64,000 bases of DNA. Source: Hyparrhenia diplandra. Its lineage: Eukaryota; Streptophyta; Magnoliopsida; Poales; Poaceae. The DNA lies in NCBI GenBank assembly GCA_015847255.1, contig JADLZK010007779.1, positions 806,001-870,000 on the forward strand, read 5' to 3'. The position numbers were made by a program, and so were the translations under genes. A model generated the notes under the pieces. The model was not told the origin of the DNA and did no database searches. It worked only from the letters and a program-made list of their open reading frames with translations. Each line of letters starts with the position of its first letter. The stretch's first letter is position 1. Shown here piece after piece: positions 10,284-21,720 of the stretch.

Positions 10284-12216
10284 TTCTTGGGTATAGTTCA
10301 CTCCATAAGGGATTTAAGTGTCTTGAACCCAAGACAGAAGGGTGTATATTTCGAGAGACGTGGTGTTCGATGAAAATGTCTTTCCTTTCTCCTCTCTCCA
10401 TCCAAATGCCGGCGCACGGCTCAGGCATGAGATATCCCTTCTTCCTGAGCATCTTACCAATTTTGCACCGGGGATGTAGATTGTCATGCACCTGATGTTA
10501 CTAATGCCACTAATCATGATTTGTCTAGCGATGATCGGGGAATAGAGGATGGAGGAGAAGAAGTGTACGTGGTACATGAAATACCCGCAGGCGGGGGCTA
10601 CGGATCCGATGGGCACGATAGATGCGGGTGCGGATCTCGGAGGTGATACTCCGACCGAAAGCGGTTGCACCAACAGACCTATCGCCCGAGGATTCACCGT
10701 CGCCTCCGGCGTGCCGGCGTGGGGGGCAGGATCAACGTTGATCCCCGCCCCACGGCCGCACGAACAACTCTAGCCAGATCTTACGTGGCACCAACAGGAT
10801 CTGGTATGGCTGCGTCAAATTTCCTTGATCCTGATTCTTCCGCTGTTGCAGCTCCAGATCAGCCGCCAATTTCGCGTCCACATACACGATCCCAGAGTGG
10901 TATTGTTGTGCCCAAGGTATACACAGATGGGACTGTTCGGTATGCAAACTTCAGTGCTCCAGGTGAACCAAATTCCGTACAAGAAGCACTCAAATCCAAA
11001 GATTGGAAACAAGCAATGCAAGAAGAGTTCAATGCCCTGCAAATAAACGACACTTGGACCTTGGTACCGCCTGCTAAGGGCAGAATCCTTATTGATTGTA
11101 AGTGGGTATATAAGATTAAGAAGAAAGCTGATGGTCAGATTGAACGGTATAAAGCAAGACTAGTTGCTAAAGGGTTCAAGCAGAGGTATGGTATTGATTA
11201 TGAAGATACATTTAGTCCTGTTGTCAAGATAGCCACAGTGAGACTTGTTTTGTCCTCGGCTGTGACAAGGGGATGGTGTCTGAAGCAACTAGATGTACAG
11301 AACGCATTTCTTCATGGTGTTCTGGAAGAGGAGGTTTACATGAGACAGCCCCCTGGTTTTGAGGACTCTAAATATCCAGCATTTGTTTGCAAGCTCAAAA
11401 AGGCCATATATGGTTTGAAGCAAGCCCCAAGGGCCTGGTACTCCAGATTAAGTGCAAAACTAATCAGTCTAGGATTTGCAGCGTCCAAGTCTGATACATC
11501 CTTATTTATTCAGAAGTAAGGGGGTGGAAATATATATATGTTGATATATGTCGATGATATAATTGTGACAAGTTCTTCTCAAGCCTTTGTTAAGATTTTC
11601 TTTGCAGCGCCCGGAGTGATTTTGCACTAAAGGATCTTGGTGACCTACACTTCTTCCTTGGTAATGAGGTTGAGAGGAAGTCGAACGGTGATCCATTATC
11701 GACTCAAAAGGAAGTATGCTTTGGTGAAATTTCGTCGAGAGTTCACATGAGCAATTGCAAAGGTGTCACTACTCCATTGTCGACTTCAGAGAAAATGACC
11801 AAGGATGATGGTCATCCTCTAGGACATGGAGATAGTACAAGAAACCGAAGTGTGGTTGGTGCATTGTAGTACATCACACTCACACGTCCCGATTTGGCAT
11901 TTGCAGTCAACCGAGTCTGTCAGTATCTACATGAGCCTACGATAGTACACTGGACAGCCGTCAAGAGAATTATTAGATATCTAAAGTTTACTGAAAGTAC
12001 AGGACTTCTTATTCGCAAACACTCCCACCAGTAGTTAATGGATTCTCGGATGCTGATTGGGCTGGATCTAAAGATGATCGCAGGTCCATCGGTGGCTTTG
12101 TTGTCTTCCTAGGGTCGAATGTGATCTCATGGAGTGCTCATAAACAACCCACTGTTTCTAGGTCTAGCACTGAGGCTAAGTATAAGTCCATGGCTAACAC
12201 TACAAACTGAAATGAT
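10284..12216 (+). pseudogene. Copia reverse transcriptase and RNase H remnant (Ale type)
   Basis: After the Ds-like insertion the integrase tail resumes (YSSLHKGFKCL-like, 10292 on). The RT proper lies in the frame 10806-11519: WKQAMQEEF, TWTLVP, CKWVYKIK, RYKARLVAKGF, DYEDTFSPV, LKQLDVQNAFLHG and YGLKQAPRAWY are all typical Copia RT blocks. A stop at 11517 precedes the catalytic YVDDI (about 11540). RNase H is seen at 12040-12200 (SDADWAGS, STEAKY) before the CACTA insertion at 12217; the last part resumes at 14256-14550 (DQLADGFTKAL). Several frames are broken between 11580 and 12040, so no active enzyme is made. Confidence 0.88.
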
Positions 12217-14252
12217 CACTACACCACAACCCTTAATCAGCGACTTTCGGTCCGTTGCTATAAGGGGGTATAGCGACTTTCAGTCCGTGGCTAAAAGTTA
12301 TAGCAACGGACCTCTACAGATGCTAATGAAGCCGTGGTTAAATATATATAGCGACGGACCAACTTTTAGCAACAGACCATTCAATGGTAAAGCTTTAGCA
12401 ACGGACAACCAAATAGAGCTTTTAGCAACGGACAATTCATTGGTGTTAGAGCTTTTAGCAACTAATATTCCATCGAGCTTAATTTATAATAGAGAAAAAA
12501 ATAAAAGCTGGTCTATAGGTATCGCTGATGATCAAACATTAGCCATACCTTACCTTGATTCAGGTACACAAGAGATGACATTTATCCATACATTGATTCA
12601 TGTATCACACAAGGTCACTTAACATCAAGCTAGTCACTTAACATGACAGTACATAATTTGTCCAAAACTAATGACCTGTGATACTACACAGAACCTCTAC
12701 CTATGTTGAGTTCAAAGAACATAATACTAAAGGATTGCTACACAGAACCTCTACACAAAAGATTGCATAGTGCAGAACCCGTATGAGGCTTTCGGCACAA
12801 GCAACTGATCGAAGAGACTTGCCCTCCTATGCAGCGAACTGGAATTATTTCTCCACGCCCAATGTTGTCATGCACCACACTACTATCTGCAAGTAAAGAA
12901 TTAGTTGTTGGTCAGGCACATCCACAAGAAGGTTATCTTGGTGATCCATGTTCTTTATGAGGAGACTAATTATCCACACATGTTAGAAAAAACACATAGG
13001 ATAAAACTCATTGAGAATTGTAGAGTCAGCTACTTTCCCACTAAAAAATGAACATTTTGACAAATAAAAGTACTTTTTTTTTCTCTTGCATTCTGCAGTA
13101 GTTTATTATTCTTTTTGTGTTATAATTACGATACACATGAGTGAGAAACTTGAGACAAAATTGACGCTGACAATCTACAATTTCGAACTGATCTTGTTAT
13201 AGCTGTTGTACAGATGTAACGGTGCATTACATTTCAGATCAAGATCTACATAATTCAAATTTTCTCCAGAGTAACCCGTCATGGACTAGTCAAACAGCAC
13301 AAAAGGGAAAAATATCAATGACTAGATTTGTCGTTAGGAAACCACACACCGAGATAAAATTAGACGAGGAGCATTCCACCTTGTCGAACTGGACAAGGAC
13401 CTGGATTTCGAGCTCAGGGCTGAGCGTGTGTTTGGAGACCATCTCGTCGAGCGTCTCCGTGAGGCACATGCAGATGGTGGACCTCTGGTACAGCTCGAAG
13501 GTGGCCATGCTGATGCACGATGGTGGCCGCCTCTTGTAGCACACACGACGCGGCGATTTGATTAGATCAGATCCGAACACAGATGCTGCGCTAGGGTTGG
13601 GTTGCTCGGTCTCGCGTCCACGTAGCAGGACAGGAGGGGACGGGACGGGAGGGGAGGAGGAAGGCTTGGGCATACCTCTTGGTGGGCGAGGCGAGTCAGG
13701 AGGACCCAGGCAACCATGGAGGCCTCACGGGGAAGGAGCTGGGCCACCACAGCAGCGGCAGAGGCGGCGAGTGAGCGGGAAAGGCGGCAGCGGCGGGCGA
13801 GCAGCGGCGCGGCGTAGGCCTTCTGATGTTATGCGGATGGGAGAGAGAGGAGCGACAGTGACCGGTGGAGATAAGGAGCGGCGCTGTGGCAATGAAATGT
13901 GGAGGTAGGGTTTTGTTTTGTGGGCGAGATGTGAGCCGTTGATCACGATCGGACGGTGGGTGATGATGGCTTGGTCTAGCAGGGTAGTTGGGCCATAAAC
14001 CAAAATGGGCCATGGAAACATATCATGCTTGGGCCAAACTTTAGCAACGGATGATCGGACTCAGTTACAGATATATAGCGACGGATTATTGAACGCAAAA
14101 ACAAAAAATCTATAGCAACGGACCATCCAACGCCGTATTTGATATTAGCAATGGATAGTCTGTGACAAACTTTTAGCAACCCACCATCCAACGCTAATTA
14201 AAAGTTTTTTAGCAACTGCAGCCAGTTGCTAATTAAGAGTTGTGGTGTAGTG
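12217..14252. mobile_element. Pack-CACTA transposon carrying a TFIIA gamma gene fragment
   Basis: Perfect 14-bp terminal inverted repeats CACTACACCACAAC (12217-12230) and GTTGTGGTGTAGTG (14239-14252) are flanked by the 3-bp duplication GAT at 12214-12216 and 14253-14255, as in CACTA (En/Spm) elements. Both ends carry many subterminal copies of TAGCAACGGAC or TAGCGACGGAC in both orientations, the usual transposase-binding arrays. No transposase is present in the 2.0-kb element. The middle holds a host exon (13380-13508, minus strand) and a GC-rich stretch (13560-13900) that may be the upstream part of the same host gene. It sits in the RNase H region of the Ale-type Copia. Confidence 0.93.
13380..13508 (-). 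pseudogene. Captured coding exon of transcription factor IIA gamma subunit
   Basis: Read on the minus strand from ATG at 13508 there are 43 codons without interruption: MATFELYQRSTICMCLTETL, then a stretch ending LVQFDK. This is the conserved N-terminal helical domain of plant TFIIA gamma, the small subunit that stabilises TBP on DNA. Directly after the last AAG comes GTGGAA, so the piece ends at an apparent intron donor, and intron-like sequence follows. This indicates capture of genomic DNA, not of a spliced mRNA. From memory of the family, a few residues differ from the usual form (CM for GM in the RSTI-M block, KH in the loop before TLSPEL). The C-terminal beta-barrel domain is absent, so no functional TFIIA gamma can be made. 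The open frame extends upstream of the ATG into the former 5' leader. Confidence 0.85.
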
Positions 14253-14560
14253 GATGTGGATAGAATAGTTGCTCGGTGAGTTGGGTGTTAAGCTGAAAGT
14301 AAATCCTCGGCTTTGGTGTGAAAATTGGGGTGCTACATATCTAGCTGCGAATCCGTATTCCATGCTCGGGCTAAGCATATCGAGATTGACTTTCATTTTG
14401 TAAGAGAACGTGTTGCAAAGGAGACAGCTAGAAGTTAGATTTGTGTCAACCCTTGATCAATTAGCAGATGGGTTTACCAAAGCGCTGCCGTATCACAAGT
14501 TTGAGGAATTCAAAAGCAATCTCAACCTTATCGAGAAGACAGGTATAGATTGAGCGGGGA

Positions 14561-14820
14561 TGTTGGAAATGTAACAAACTTGAGATCATGATATGTAACG
14601 TGTAACGCTTGTGTGCCAAGGCAAAGACCTGGCTGCGTGCACATGAAGATAGATCATTCGGTTAGGATGAGATCTAGGCTGTTAGCTCTAGTTAGTTGAG
14701 ATCGATACTCATCCAACCGATTGCCATTGCTTGTAAGTCAAGAATGTACATGTGTATAAATACTTAACACGAAGACGTGACCAGCCAAGATAGGCAGTCA
14801 CGATTGCCATATCGTTTACA
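14561..14820 (+). repeat. 3' LTR of the Ale-type Copia
   Basis: A 260-bp repeat of 7221-7480. It is preceded by a short purine tract (GAGCGGGGA, 14552-14560) acting as polypurine tract and followed by the target duplication CGCTA. Confidence 0.95.
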
Positions 14821-14825
14821 CGCTA

Positions 14826-15660
14826 TTCTACATCTTCAGTATAGAATAACTATTCTACACATCAGACAAAATCGGCTAGAAAAAAATACTAAGTAATACT
14901 GAACGGCGGTCAGTCCTTGTCGATACTACACCCGGATAGTGAATAATACTGAAACGCTAACTACTGAGCGATCTTTGAAACCTGTCAGTATAATAGCTTG
15001 GTGTAGTATAGTATTCTACACCTAGGTGTAGAATAGCACTTATATAACATAACAAATAAAACTTACTAAATATTCAAAAATAATAAATAGTATGTAAGAA
15101 AAAAAAAAAATGACACAAATGTGTCAAAAGGCCAAGCACTCGCTAGAAACAAGCCCATATTAAGGCCTCCTTCGTTTTTTTTTTCAAACACTTTTTTAAA
15201 AAAAGTAGCTTATTCCTACTTAACTTGAAAAGGCTGCTGCAGTGGGTCCCGAAACGCCCACCGTAGGGGCTGCAAGTACTAAAAAAAAAATGGATTACAA
15301 ATCTTTATTGTAGTAGTGGCGTGTGCAAGGCTCTGGCACTCGGGAACAAGCGATGAGGCAACGGGACTCGACATGGTACATTACGACCGTCTCCGAAATT
15401 ATGTTATTTTTAAGATTGTTGTCTTAAGGTTCCAGACCGTGTTAATCGATTTTATAAGGTGGACAAACGTGATCATCTCGGTAAATCGAAGTAACAGCCT
15501 CGGTTAATTACTTGGAATTTTAGGGAAGTTGAATTTTGTGCCTATCTCCGTTAATATTTGGAGACTGCCACCTAAAATCATGTGTGTAGTAGTGTACTAA
15601 AAGTAAATTTGATAATTTATCTTGTATCGTTTCTCATTTTATTCCGTGAAACTTCTTGCT
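14826..15660. other. Unclassified sequence with MITE-like debris
   Basis: No gene is seen. The interval holds a perfect 24-bp palindrome (15012-15035, centre CCTAGG) and repeated TATTCTACA words near 14822-14860 that suggest a foldback or MITE remnant. CACTA-like right ends TGTAGTAGTG occur near 15308-15317 and 15585-15595 without recognisable left ends. AT-rich tracts fill most of the rest. Confidence 0.35.
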
Positions 15661-15995
15661 TTTTTAGAGTTCAAGGGCATAGCCCGGGCCTTTTATTGAA
15701 ATAAAAGACCACATATTCAAACGTTTACAGCACCAAAAGTTCCAAAGCACCCGCTCTAGCCAGAGCCGAGGCAGAAATACAAGTACAGAAAAACTATTGA
15801 TTGGTTTCACAGCTGAAAAACTGATAAAAACTGAGAAGCTAAAACACAGATGTTGAACAGTCAACTTGATTTAGGCAGACTTCATGATATCATCCAGCGA
15901 GTACCACCACGCCATGCCCACCATTCCTTCAGATTTCTTCACGTTTGTCAGGCCTTCAACTCCTTTTAACAACGCAGAGTCTTCAGTAAGGTAGC

Positions 15996-17477
15996 TTAGC
16001 TCAGAGCCAGCCAGCCAACCTCTCTTGCTTTCATCTTGATGCTTCGGATATATGACTCCAGCGGATTTACCAAACCTTGAGGGCACAGAATGACCCAGTT
16101 TTGCAAAACCCCCGCTATCCTGTGATAGAGTATTTCCATACTCTGCCAACCAAGGTTCTGAAAGCAAAAATCATTCCTAAGTTTCCATATAGACCATAAA
16201 ACTGCTGAAGTAACTATATTAACCACGACAAATTTCTTTCTACTTAGCCAACATCTACCAATATCATCAATAGATTCAATCATTTGATATCTAAGATACT
16301 AGAAATGACTGTCCAGCACTGTTTAGCTACTACACAGTTAAAGAATAAATGGTTCACAGATTCAGATTCTTCATAGAACAAACAAGTCATATCTTTGACC
16401 TTGACTCTTTTACCTAGATTATCTCTGGTCAAAGTTCTATTATTAGCTAATAACCAAAGAAAATGAAGCACTCTAGGTGGTGCTTTGACAGACCAAACTG
16501 CAGGCACATGAACTGACTGGATATCCCTAAAATTATTAACCTTGTACAGAGATTGGGAAGAGTATGTGCCCTTAGAGGTAAACATCCAGATTAAAGCATC
16601 ATCCTCATTAGTAAAATTAATAGTTAAAACTAGTTCTATCACCTCTAGCCAAAGTCTGTGAAGCTCTGGTGTGAAGGTTCTTCTGAAGGTACATTTTAAC
16701 ACACTCCCATCCCACAGATCAGCAACAGTTCCACCTTGCTCTTCTAACAGCCTATATATAGGATAATACTGAATTGCCAGGCTGGAAGAACCTATCCAAT
16801 TGTCTTCCCACAGTCTTACCCTTTTCCCATTTCCTATTTTCCAAAAGTATCCCATCTTTGCAGCTTGTGCTGCCCACATAAAACCTTTAAAGAAATTGGA
16901 TGCCCCATTAGTCTTAGCATGAAAGATATTTGGCCTTTCAGTTTTGTACTTATATTCTAAAATTTCTCTCCAAAGTTTATTTTTATCAGCCTCATACCTC
17001 TTAATCCATGAGGCTAAAAGGCTGATATTCAAATCTCTAAGATCTGGAATTCCTAAGCCCCCATATTCTTTACATATGGAAACTAACTCCCAATTTGCTA
17101 AATGAATTTTGTGGTTCCCTTCACTATCATTCCAGAGAAAATTAGCCATCTGAGAATTCAAAAGCTTGATGGCCCATTTAGGGAACTAAATAAACGATAG
17201 AAGATACACTGGAATGCTTGCTAAGCAAGTATTTATTAACATAGTCCTGGCTGCTAAAAGAAAGTAATCTACCTCTCCAACCTGCAGTTTTCTTAAGAAG
17301 TTTATCTACCAAGGGCTGAATATCCTCTCTTTTAAGGTTTTCATAATGTAAAGGGATGCCAAGGTATTTAATTGGAAAACTACCAACAGGACAACACAAG
17401 ATGTGAGCTAGGTTATGTGCTATGTCAGGGTCTAAATTTATAGGAACTAACTCACTCTTATGAAAATTCACCTTCAT
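15996..17477 (-). pseudogene. LINE ORF2 C-terminal region (zf-RVT type)
   Basis: Three consecutive minus-strand frames (17477-17178, 17161-16280, 16283-15996) encode the part downstream of the RT: IKYLGIPLHY, GGLGIPDLRDLNISLLASW, WEDNWIG, then VWSVKAPPRVLHFLWLLANN and the Cys/His motif of the zf-RVT domain (CLFYEESESVNHLFFNC). The final frame overlaps the preceding one by four bases, with a single frameshift between them. The 293-codon middle frame is the longest unbroken coding stretch of this LINE, so its decay is moderate. Confidence 0.85.
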
Positions 17478-17479
17478 TC

Positions 17480-18022
17480 ACGAGGCTTGTTCATACCACA
17501 TAAGGCCACACTTAATATTCCTAATATGGTTTTCATCACTAGATGAGAAAAGGATAGTATCGTCAGCATATTGTAAAGATAAAATGCCCCCAGGTCTAAA
17601 AATCTTTTAGAAGCCCTTGAATTAGACCACTATTAGCTACTTTCTTTAACATTTTGGTGAAACCATCTCCTACCAGATTAAAAAGGAGAGGGGATATAGG
17701 ATCCCCTTGCCTTAGACCCTTGCCAGCTTTAAAAAAGGAACTGTCCTCCCCATTTAACATGATGCCAATAGATCCCCCATAACAATTTGCATCATCCAGT
17801 CTATCCACAGTGGATCAAAATTCCTAGCCTTCAACAGGTCAAAAAGAAATTTCCATCTAACTCTGTCATAAGCTTTTTCGTAATCTAGTTTAATCACAAC
17901 ACCAGGTTCACCACTTTTCTCTATACTATGCACTAACTCATGAACCACAACAACACTTTCAAGAATAAAACGACCCTTAATGAAAGCAGATTGGGAAGGG
18001 GCCTCTATTCTTTGAACCACAC
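17480..18022 (-). pseudogene. LINE reverse transcriptase segment
   Basis: Minus-strand frames give PSQSAFIKGRFI, VIKLDYEKAYDRVRW, GLRQGDPISPLLFN and, one frame later near 17560, LQYADDTI with the catalytic YADD. These are RT blocks of non-LTR elements in the correct order and spacing. A frameshift just before YADD and stops after it mean the enzyme is dead. The block is continuous with the C-terminal part at 15996-17477. Confidence 0.88.
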
Positions 18023-19678
18023 TATTGACGGTCACTAACGACATATTTTTCCCGTCAACATTCTACCATAAAGGAGTGAAACTATACCTTTTCATACTCA
18101 TATACATTTGTTACGTACATATTTCCACTTGTAGTGTCCAAAATGTATTTTGTAGGATTTATAATAAAAATAGGTGGAAATACGACCAAAAGGCGCAACC
18201 CTAGAAAGAGTACTTGAGAAGATCACAAGCCCGGGGGTGAAATGGACCAAAATGCTAGATATGGGCCGAGCAAACACCACCAACACACTTTTCAGGCCCA
18301 ACAACGCCACCCCACCAAGACCCGGGCCGAGTCAAGCCTAGGGGGCTGCGGGCTGCGTGGTGCGCCCGCACCCATCCCCGAGGCAGTTTGAGCCCAGGTT
18401 TGGCAAGGCGGTACATTAAACGTCGTACGTGGAGGGCAGTGCGCTGGTGGGATGGCCGGTTCAACGTACCTAGACGTGCTGCCAAGGTCGGTTTAGGGGT
18501 AGTGTAGTCTTTTAGTCCCTCTCCCTCTTGTATAAATAGCTCCCCCCCTCCTCCTTCTTCCACACACACCATTTGGAGTTCACCTACAGCACCACCACCT
18601 CTCTACCACCTTCTTCTTCTTCTTCATTCTTGGCTAGAGTTGGAGTAGAAGAGCTACAAGGAGGTCTTGTCTCCTAGAAGAAAGAGTGCCTTGGTAATAT
18701 ATACTTTCGATGGATCTTTCTTCTATTTGCAAGTTCTATTTCTATGTTCATGGTATAACTTATGAATTAGAGTATAGTCTTGTTCATGTTATAGTGTTGG
18801 TATATGAACTAGTATATAGTTTACATATCATAATCTTGACATGTTCATATTCGTTCTTCATCGATCATCGTATGCTTAACATGATTAGAGGTGGGATAAC
18901 GGCTCGTTGTTCCTTCGGGTTTGCTCTTGGCTTAGTCCGTCCATCCGTAGGGTGGGGATCCTGGGGGGACAAGAGTAGTGCTCTAATACGCGGGCATGGT
19001 GCCCGGGTATTACGACACTTGCGGATATGAGAGCATGCCACGGTTGTGGGGGTAGGCGGTAGGGTCGTGACAACCTTGTCCGTCCCTTGTAATCCCCCTC
19101 GTTCGCATGTGATGTAGGAGTTCGTAAATGCCTTCCATTGGGCCAGATGGTATCCGGGAGGTCTCCTTGTTATCCTAGACCTAACCATTCTTATATCGTG
19201 TTTGCATATGATCCTAACTATTCATTTGTATGACCATGACTAGATACATTAGACTACCCCATTAGGTTATTCATTTATTCTTTATCTATTTTCTTTATCC
19301 TTCAAGGTGGATTCCTATGTGTGTGTCACATTATCCATGAACCGTATTGCTTATCCCTGTTATGATCAAGTTGGACTTAGCGTACACGCATTCCATTATC
19401 CAGATGCCATGCTAGCTTCTTATACACAAGCCTTCCTTTGGGAAAATATAAATAACGATACCCTAAATACTTCCGGGTGAAATGCTACAATGATAGATCC
19501 GTGCGCTTTGCGGATGAAATATCAACTATGGCAAGATCTATCCTTTGTTGATTGACCTAGTGCTATCACCGACATGGTGGTTCCCACTCTCAGCCGATAT
19601 CGATGGCACGTTTCGATTTGTCATTAGGGATGGGTTCTAAACACTGTTTCTAGTGATTGCGCTTAAGAAACGCCAACA
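18023..19678 (+). repeat. LTR of element C, forward copy
   Basis: It starts TATTGACGGTCACTAACGAC; the two solo copies show TGTTGACGGTCAC, so the second base has mutated G to A. It ends AACGCCAACA at 19678. The body matches the reverse complement of 22657-24524 and 43827-45516 block by block. Length is 1656 bp. The sequence after 19678 is the element's internal leader. Confidence 0.88.
18531..18539 (+). promoter_or_regulatory. TATA box of the element C LTR
   Basis: TATAAATAG at about 508 bp into the LTR, followed by a C/T-rich stretch with CACACACACC, the typical LTR promoter and transcription start context. Confidence 0.6.
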
Positions 19679-19828
19679 AGCATTCTCGGCGCCATTCTTG
19701 GGGAAGGCATTGTTATAAGAAATCACTAGCTAGCTATGAATATGAAATGTGTATGTGTGGTAGCCACTTGCTCATCTGAGGCTAATCTTTTATGTTTTCT
19801 CCTTTTGTGGATGAAAACAGGATAGTGT

Positions 19829-20720
19829 ATGTCGGGTTTCCAACCGCCGGCAAACTTCATCGAGGATCCCGAGGCACTCCTAAGGAAGAACAGGTCCCGT
19901 ACCTCTTCTTCTTCAGTAGGAACCCCGGCAGTTGAGGCCGACATCCCCGCACCAACCGAACCGCAAGCCATGGCTCAAAAGTCATTTGTCGCGATTTCTC
20001 ATTCCATTCATGCCGCCAACGTGCCCCGGGCTGGAGGTTAATGTAGTGGACAAGAACTTTCGAAGCGTGCACTAGGTCGATTACTACGGTGTAGGCTAGT
20101 CCATTACGTGGACTGCCTAGCGAGGACATAACGCTCATCTCCAACACTTCCCTTGAGTGCGACACAATTGTTATCAAGGACGCCGAGCCCGATGTTATCA
20201 GCTCGCTTGTTCCCCTTCTCCCCTTGTGGGGAAGGCAAAACAATGGTTCTACAAGGACAAGGAAGCCGTCAATACGTGGGCCAAGTGCTCCATGGCGTTT
20301 CTGGCTAAGTTCTTCCTCATGGGCAAAACCAATGCACCTGCGGGGGAGGATCGCCAATTTCCAAAGAAAGCTCTATGGAACCCATTCGAGGCGTGGGAAA
20401 GGCTGCAGGAATACATTCAAGCATGCCCGCACCACGGGATGGAGAATTGGCCGGTGCTCCTTAGAACTTCTATAATGGTCCGACGACCATATCGAAGGGG
20501 CACCTTGACGCCGCCGGCTGGTGGCACATTTCAATCAGCAACAGCCCCGATCGACAAAATGGTGGCAAATCGAGCTGGGGGAGGACGAACAACAGCCAAA
20601 ACATAAAAAGGCATGCATACCATGAAGGAGGCGGATGTGCTTGCCGCAAAAATGGATCTATTGCTGGAAAAAGCTGGATGAGTGCAACACCGACACGAAT
20701 ACTCAGCGCGCCGATTTCGC
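19829..20720 (+). pseudogene. Gag remnant of element C (Athila-like)
   Basis: The first frame (19829-20041) begins MSGFQPPANFIEDPEALLR, preceded by a possible splice acceptor (GAAAACAG, 19814-19821). Further on, in shifting frames, come IVIKDAEPDVIS, LVGKAKQWFYKDKEAVNTW, FLAKFFLMGKTNA and CPHHGMENW, the core of the retrotransposon gag domain used by Athila-like elements. The same words occur in the gag of element A near 57130-57370, so the two families are related. At least four frameshifts and several stops make it non-coding today. Confidence 0.8.
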
Positions 20721-21002
20721 CGCGAACTCACACATGACATGTGAGACGTGGTGAAGTTGGCCACTTCGGGGGATAATTGCCCACGAGACCCGTGAAGAAG
20801 CAGCGTTCATCAATAACAACGAGTACCGCCAACCTCGGCAAGGTGGAACAACTAGTCCCAGCCACCATTCCAAGGTAACCGGGGCTACAATCCCAATTAT
20901 AGCTCGGTCAACCTTCACTCAAGGACGGCATTGGGCCAAGCCAAGATTAACGAAAACCTCACCAAAAAGATGAGCCAACCGACAAGATCCTTGACGGAGT
21001 AA

Positions 21003-21720
21003 ATAACAATTTTGGAAGGGTTGACATCGCGTGAAGAATCGGTTAAGCTTCAACAAGATGATAGAGACACACTGGCCCGCATTGTCTTTGCACAAGTACC
21101 GATTAACGACTCAGGCGGGATTCTAGGGCAACCCGAGACCCCGCATGAGTCAGTTAACAAGATATCACTAAGGCTCAGTCAACCCACCGAGCTTGCAAAA
21201 ATCCCCATGGATTCGCTGTTCATTGCCAAGAAGGGTGACCCTAGACGTCCACTTATCAGCTGTGCTATTGGCCCCCACAATTTTGTCAATGCATTTTGTG
21301 ACTTGGGGGCCAGTATCAATGTGATGTCCAAGGCCACCTTCGATAGAATTCATGGTGGGACACTTGCACCCGCAAGTTTCGTCCTCCAAATGGTAGATCA
21401 AACAACACGGCGGCCCGAGGGAATACTCGAAGACATGCTTATCAAAATAAAGAAGGAGTACATCCCCGAGACTTTGTGGTTCTCGACATGGGCCGAAAAG
21501 AGGATGTGTCTCTCCTTCCGGGGAGGCCATTCCTCTATATGGTCAAGGCCGACATCTGCATGGGGAAAGGCTTCATCATCTTCCATGTCGGGAGTAAAGG
21601 CGGTTAAGTGCCCATTCATTGGGTACATACAACAACACACCCAGGAATCATCTTCAAAACCGGTGTGGTGTGTTGAAGGATCGACTCGAGACCCCCGAGG
21701 GCGGTGCTTTCCGCCAATGA
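21003..21720 (+). pseudogene. Aspartic protease domain of element C
   Basis: The frame 21012-21881 encodes AKKGDPRRPLISCAIGPHNF followed by NAFCDLGASINVM. The D-L-G-A-S form of the catalytic loop is that of Athila-lineage proteases instead of D-T/S-G. After a shift near 21470 comes the flap and C-terminal part, then LLGRPF (about 21515), which normally closes the domain. No RT blocks follow: the sequence turns into an AT-rich spacer (about 21780-22020) of poly-T/A and (TA)n type. Confidence 0.8.

Larger units (their letters stand above)
7221..14820 (+). mobile_element. Ale (Hopscotch/Retrofit-like) Copia retrotransposon, complete but inactive
   Basis: Two near-identical 260-bp LTRs (7221-7480, 14561-14820) begin TGTTGGAAATG and end CGTTTACA. 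The element is flanked by CGCTA at 7216-7220 and 14821-14825. Between the LTRs, gag, protease, integrase, RT and RNase H remnants occur in Copia order. The LTRs differ at only a few positions, so the insertion is fairly recent, yet the ORFs carry stops and it has taken up two DNA transposons: a Ds-like element in the integrase-RT interval and a CACTA element in RNase H. Assignment to Ale rests on the very short LTRs and the gag wording. Without the two inserts the element is about 4.9 kb, normal for this lineage. Confidence 0.92.
15661..18022 (-). mobile_element. L1-type LINE, truncated, minus strand
   Basis: Reading the minus strand from 18022 to 15661 gives the ORF2 of a plant L1: RT from the SAFIKGRF block onward, the YADD box, then the zf-RVT-type C-terminal region. 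A short T run on the plus strand at 15661-15666 is the A-tail, marking the 3' end. The 5' part (ORF1, endonuclease, first RT blocks) is missing: at 18022 it is cut by an Athila-like LTR that starts exactly at its terminal bases, so the LTR element inserted into the LINE and the rest of the LINE was lost or lies outside. No target duplication can be assigned. Confidence 0.85.

Noticed and set aside
15305..15597. A second CACTA element suggested by two TGTAGTAGTG ends
   Set aside because: No matching CACTACTACA left end or 3-bp target duplication was found nearby.
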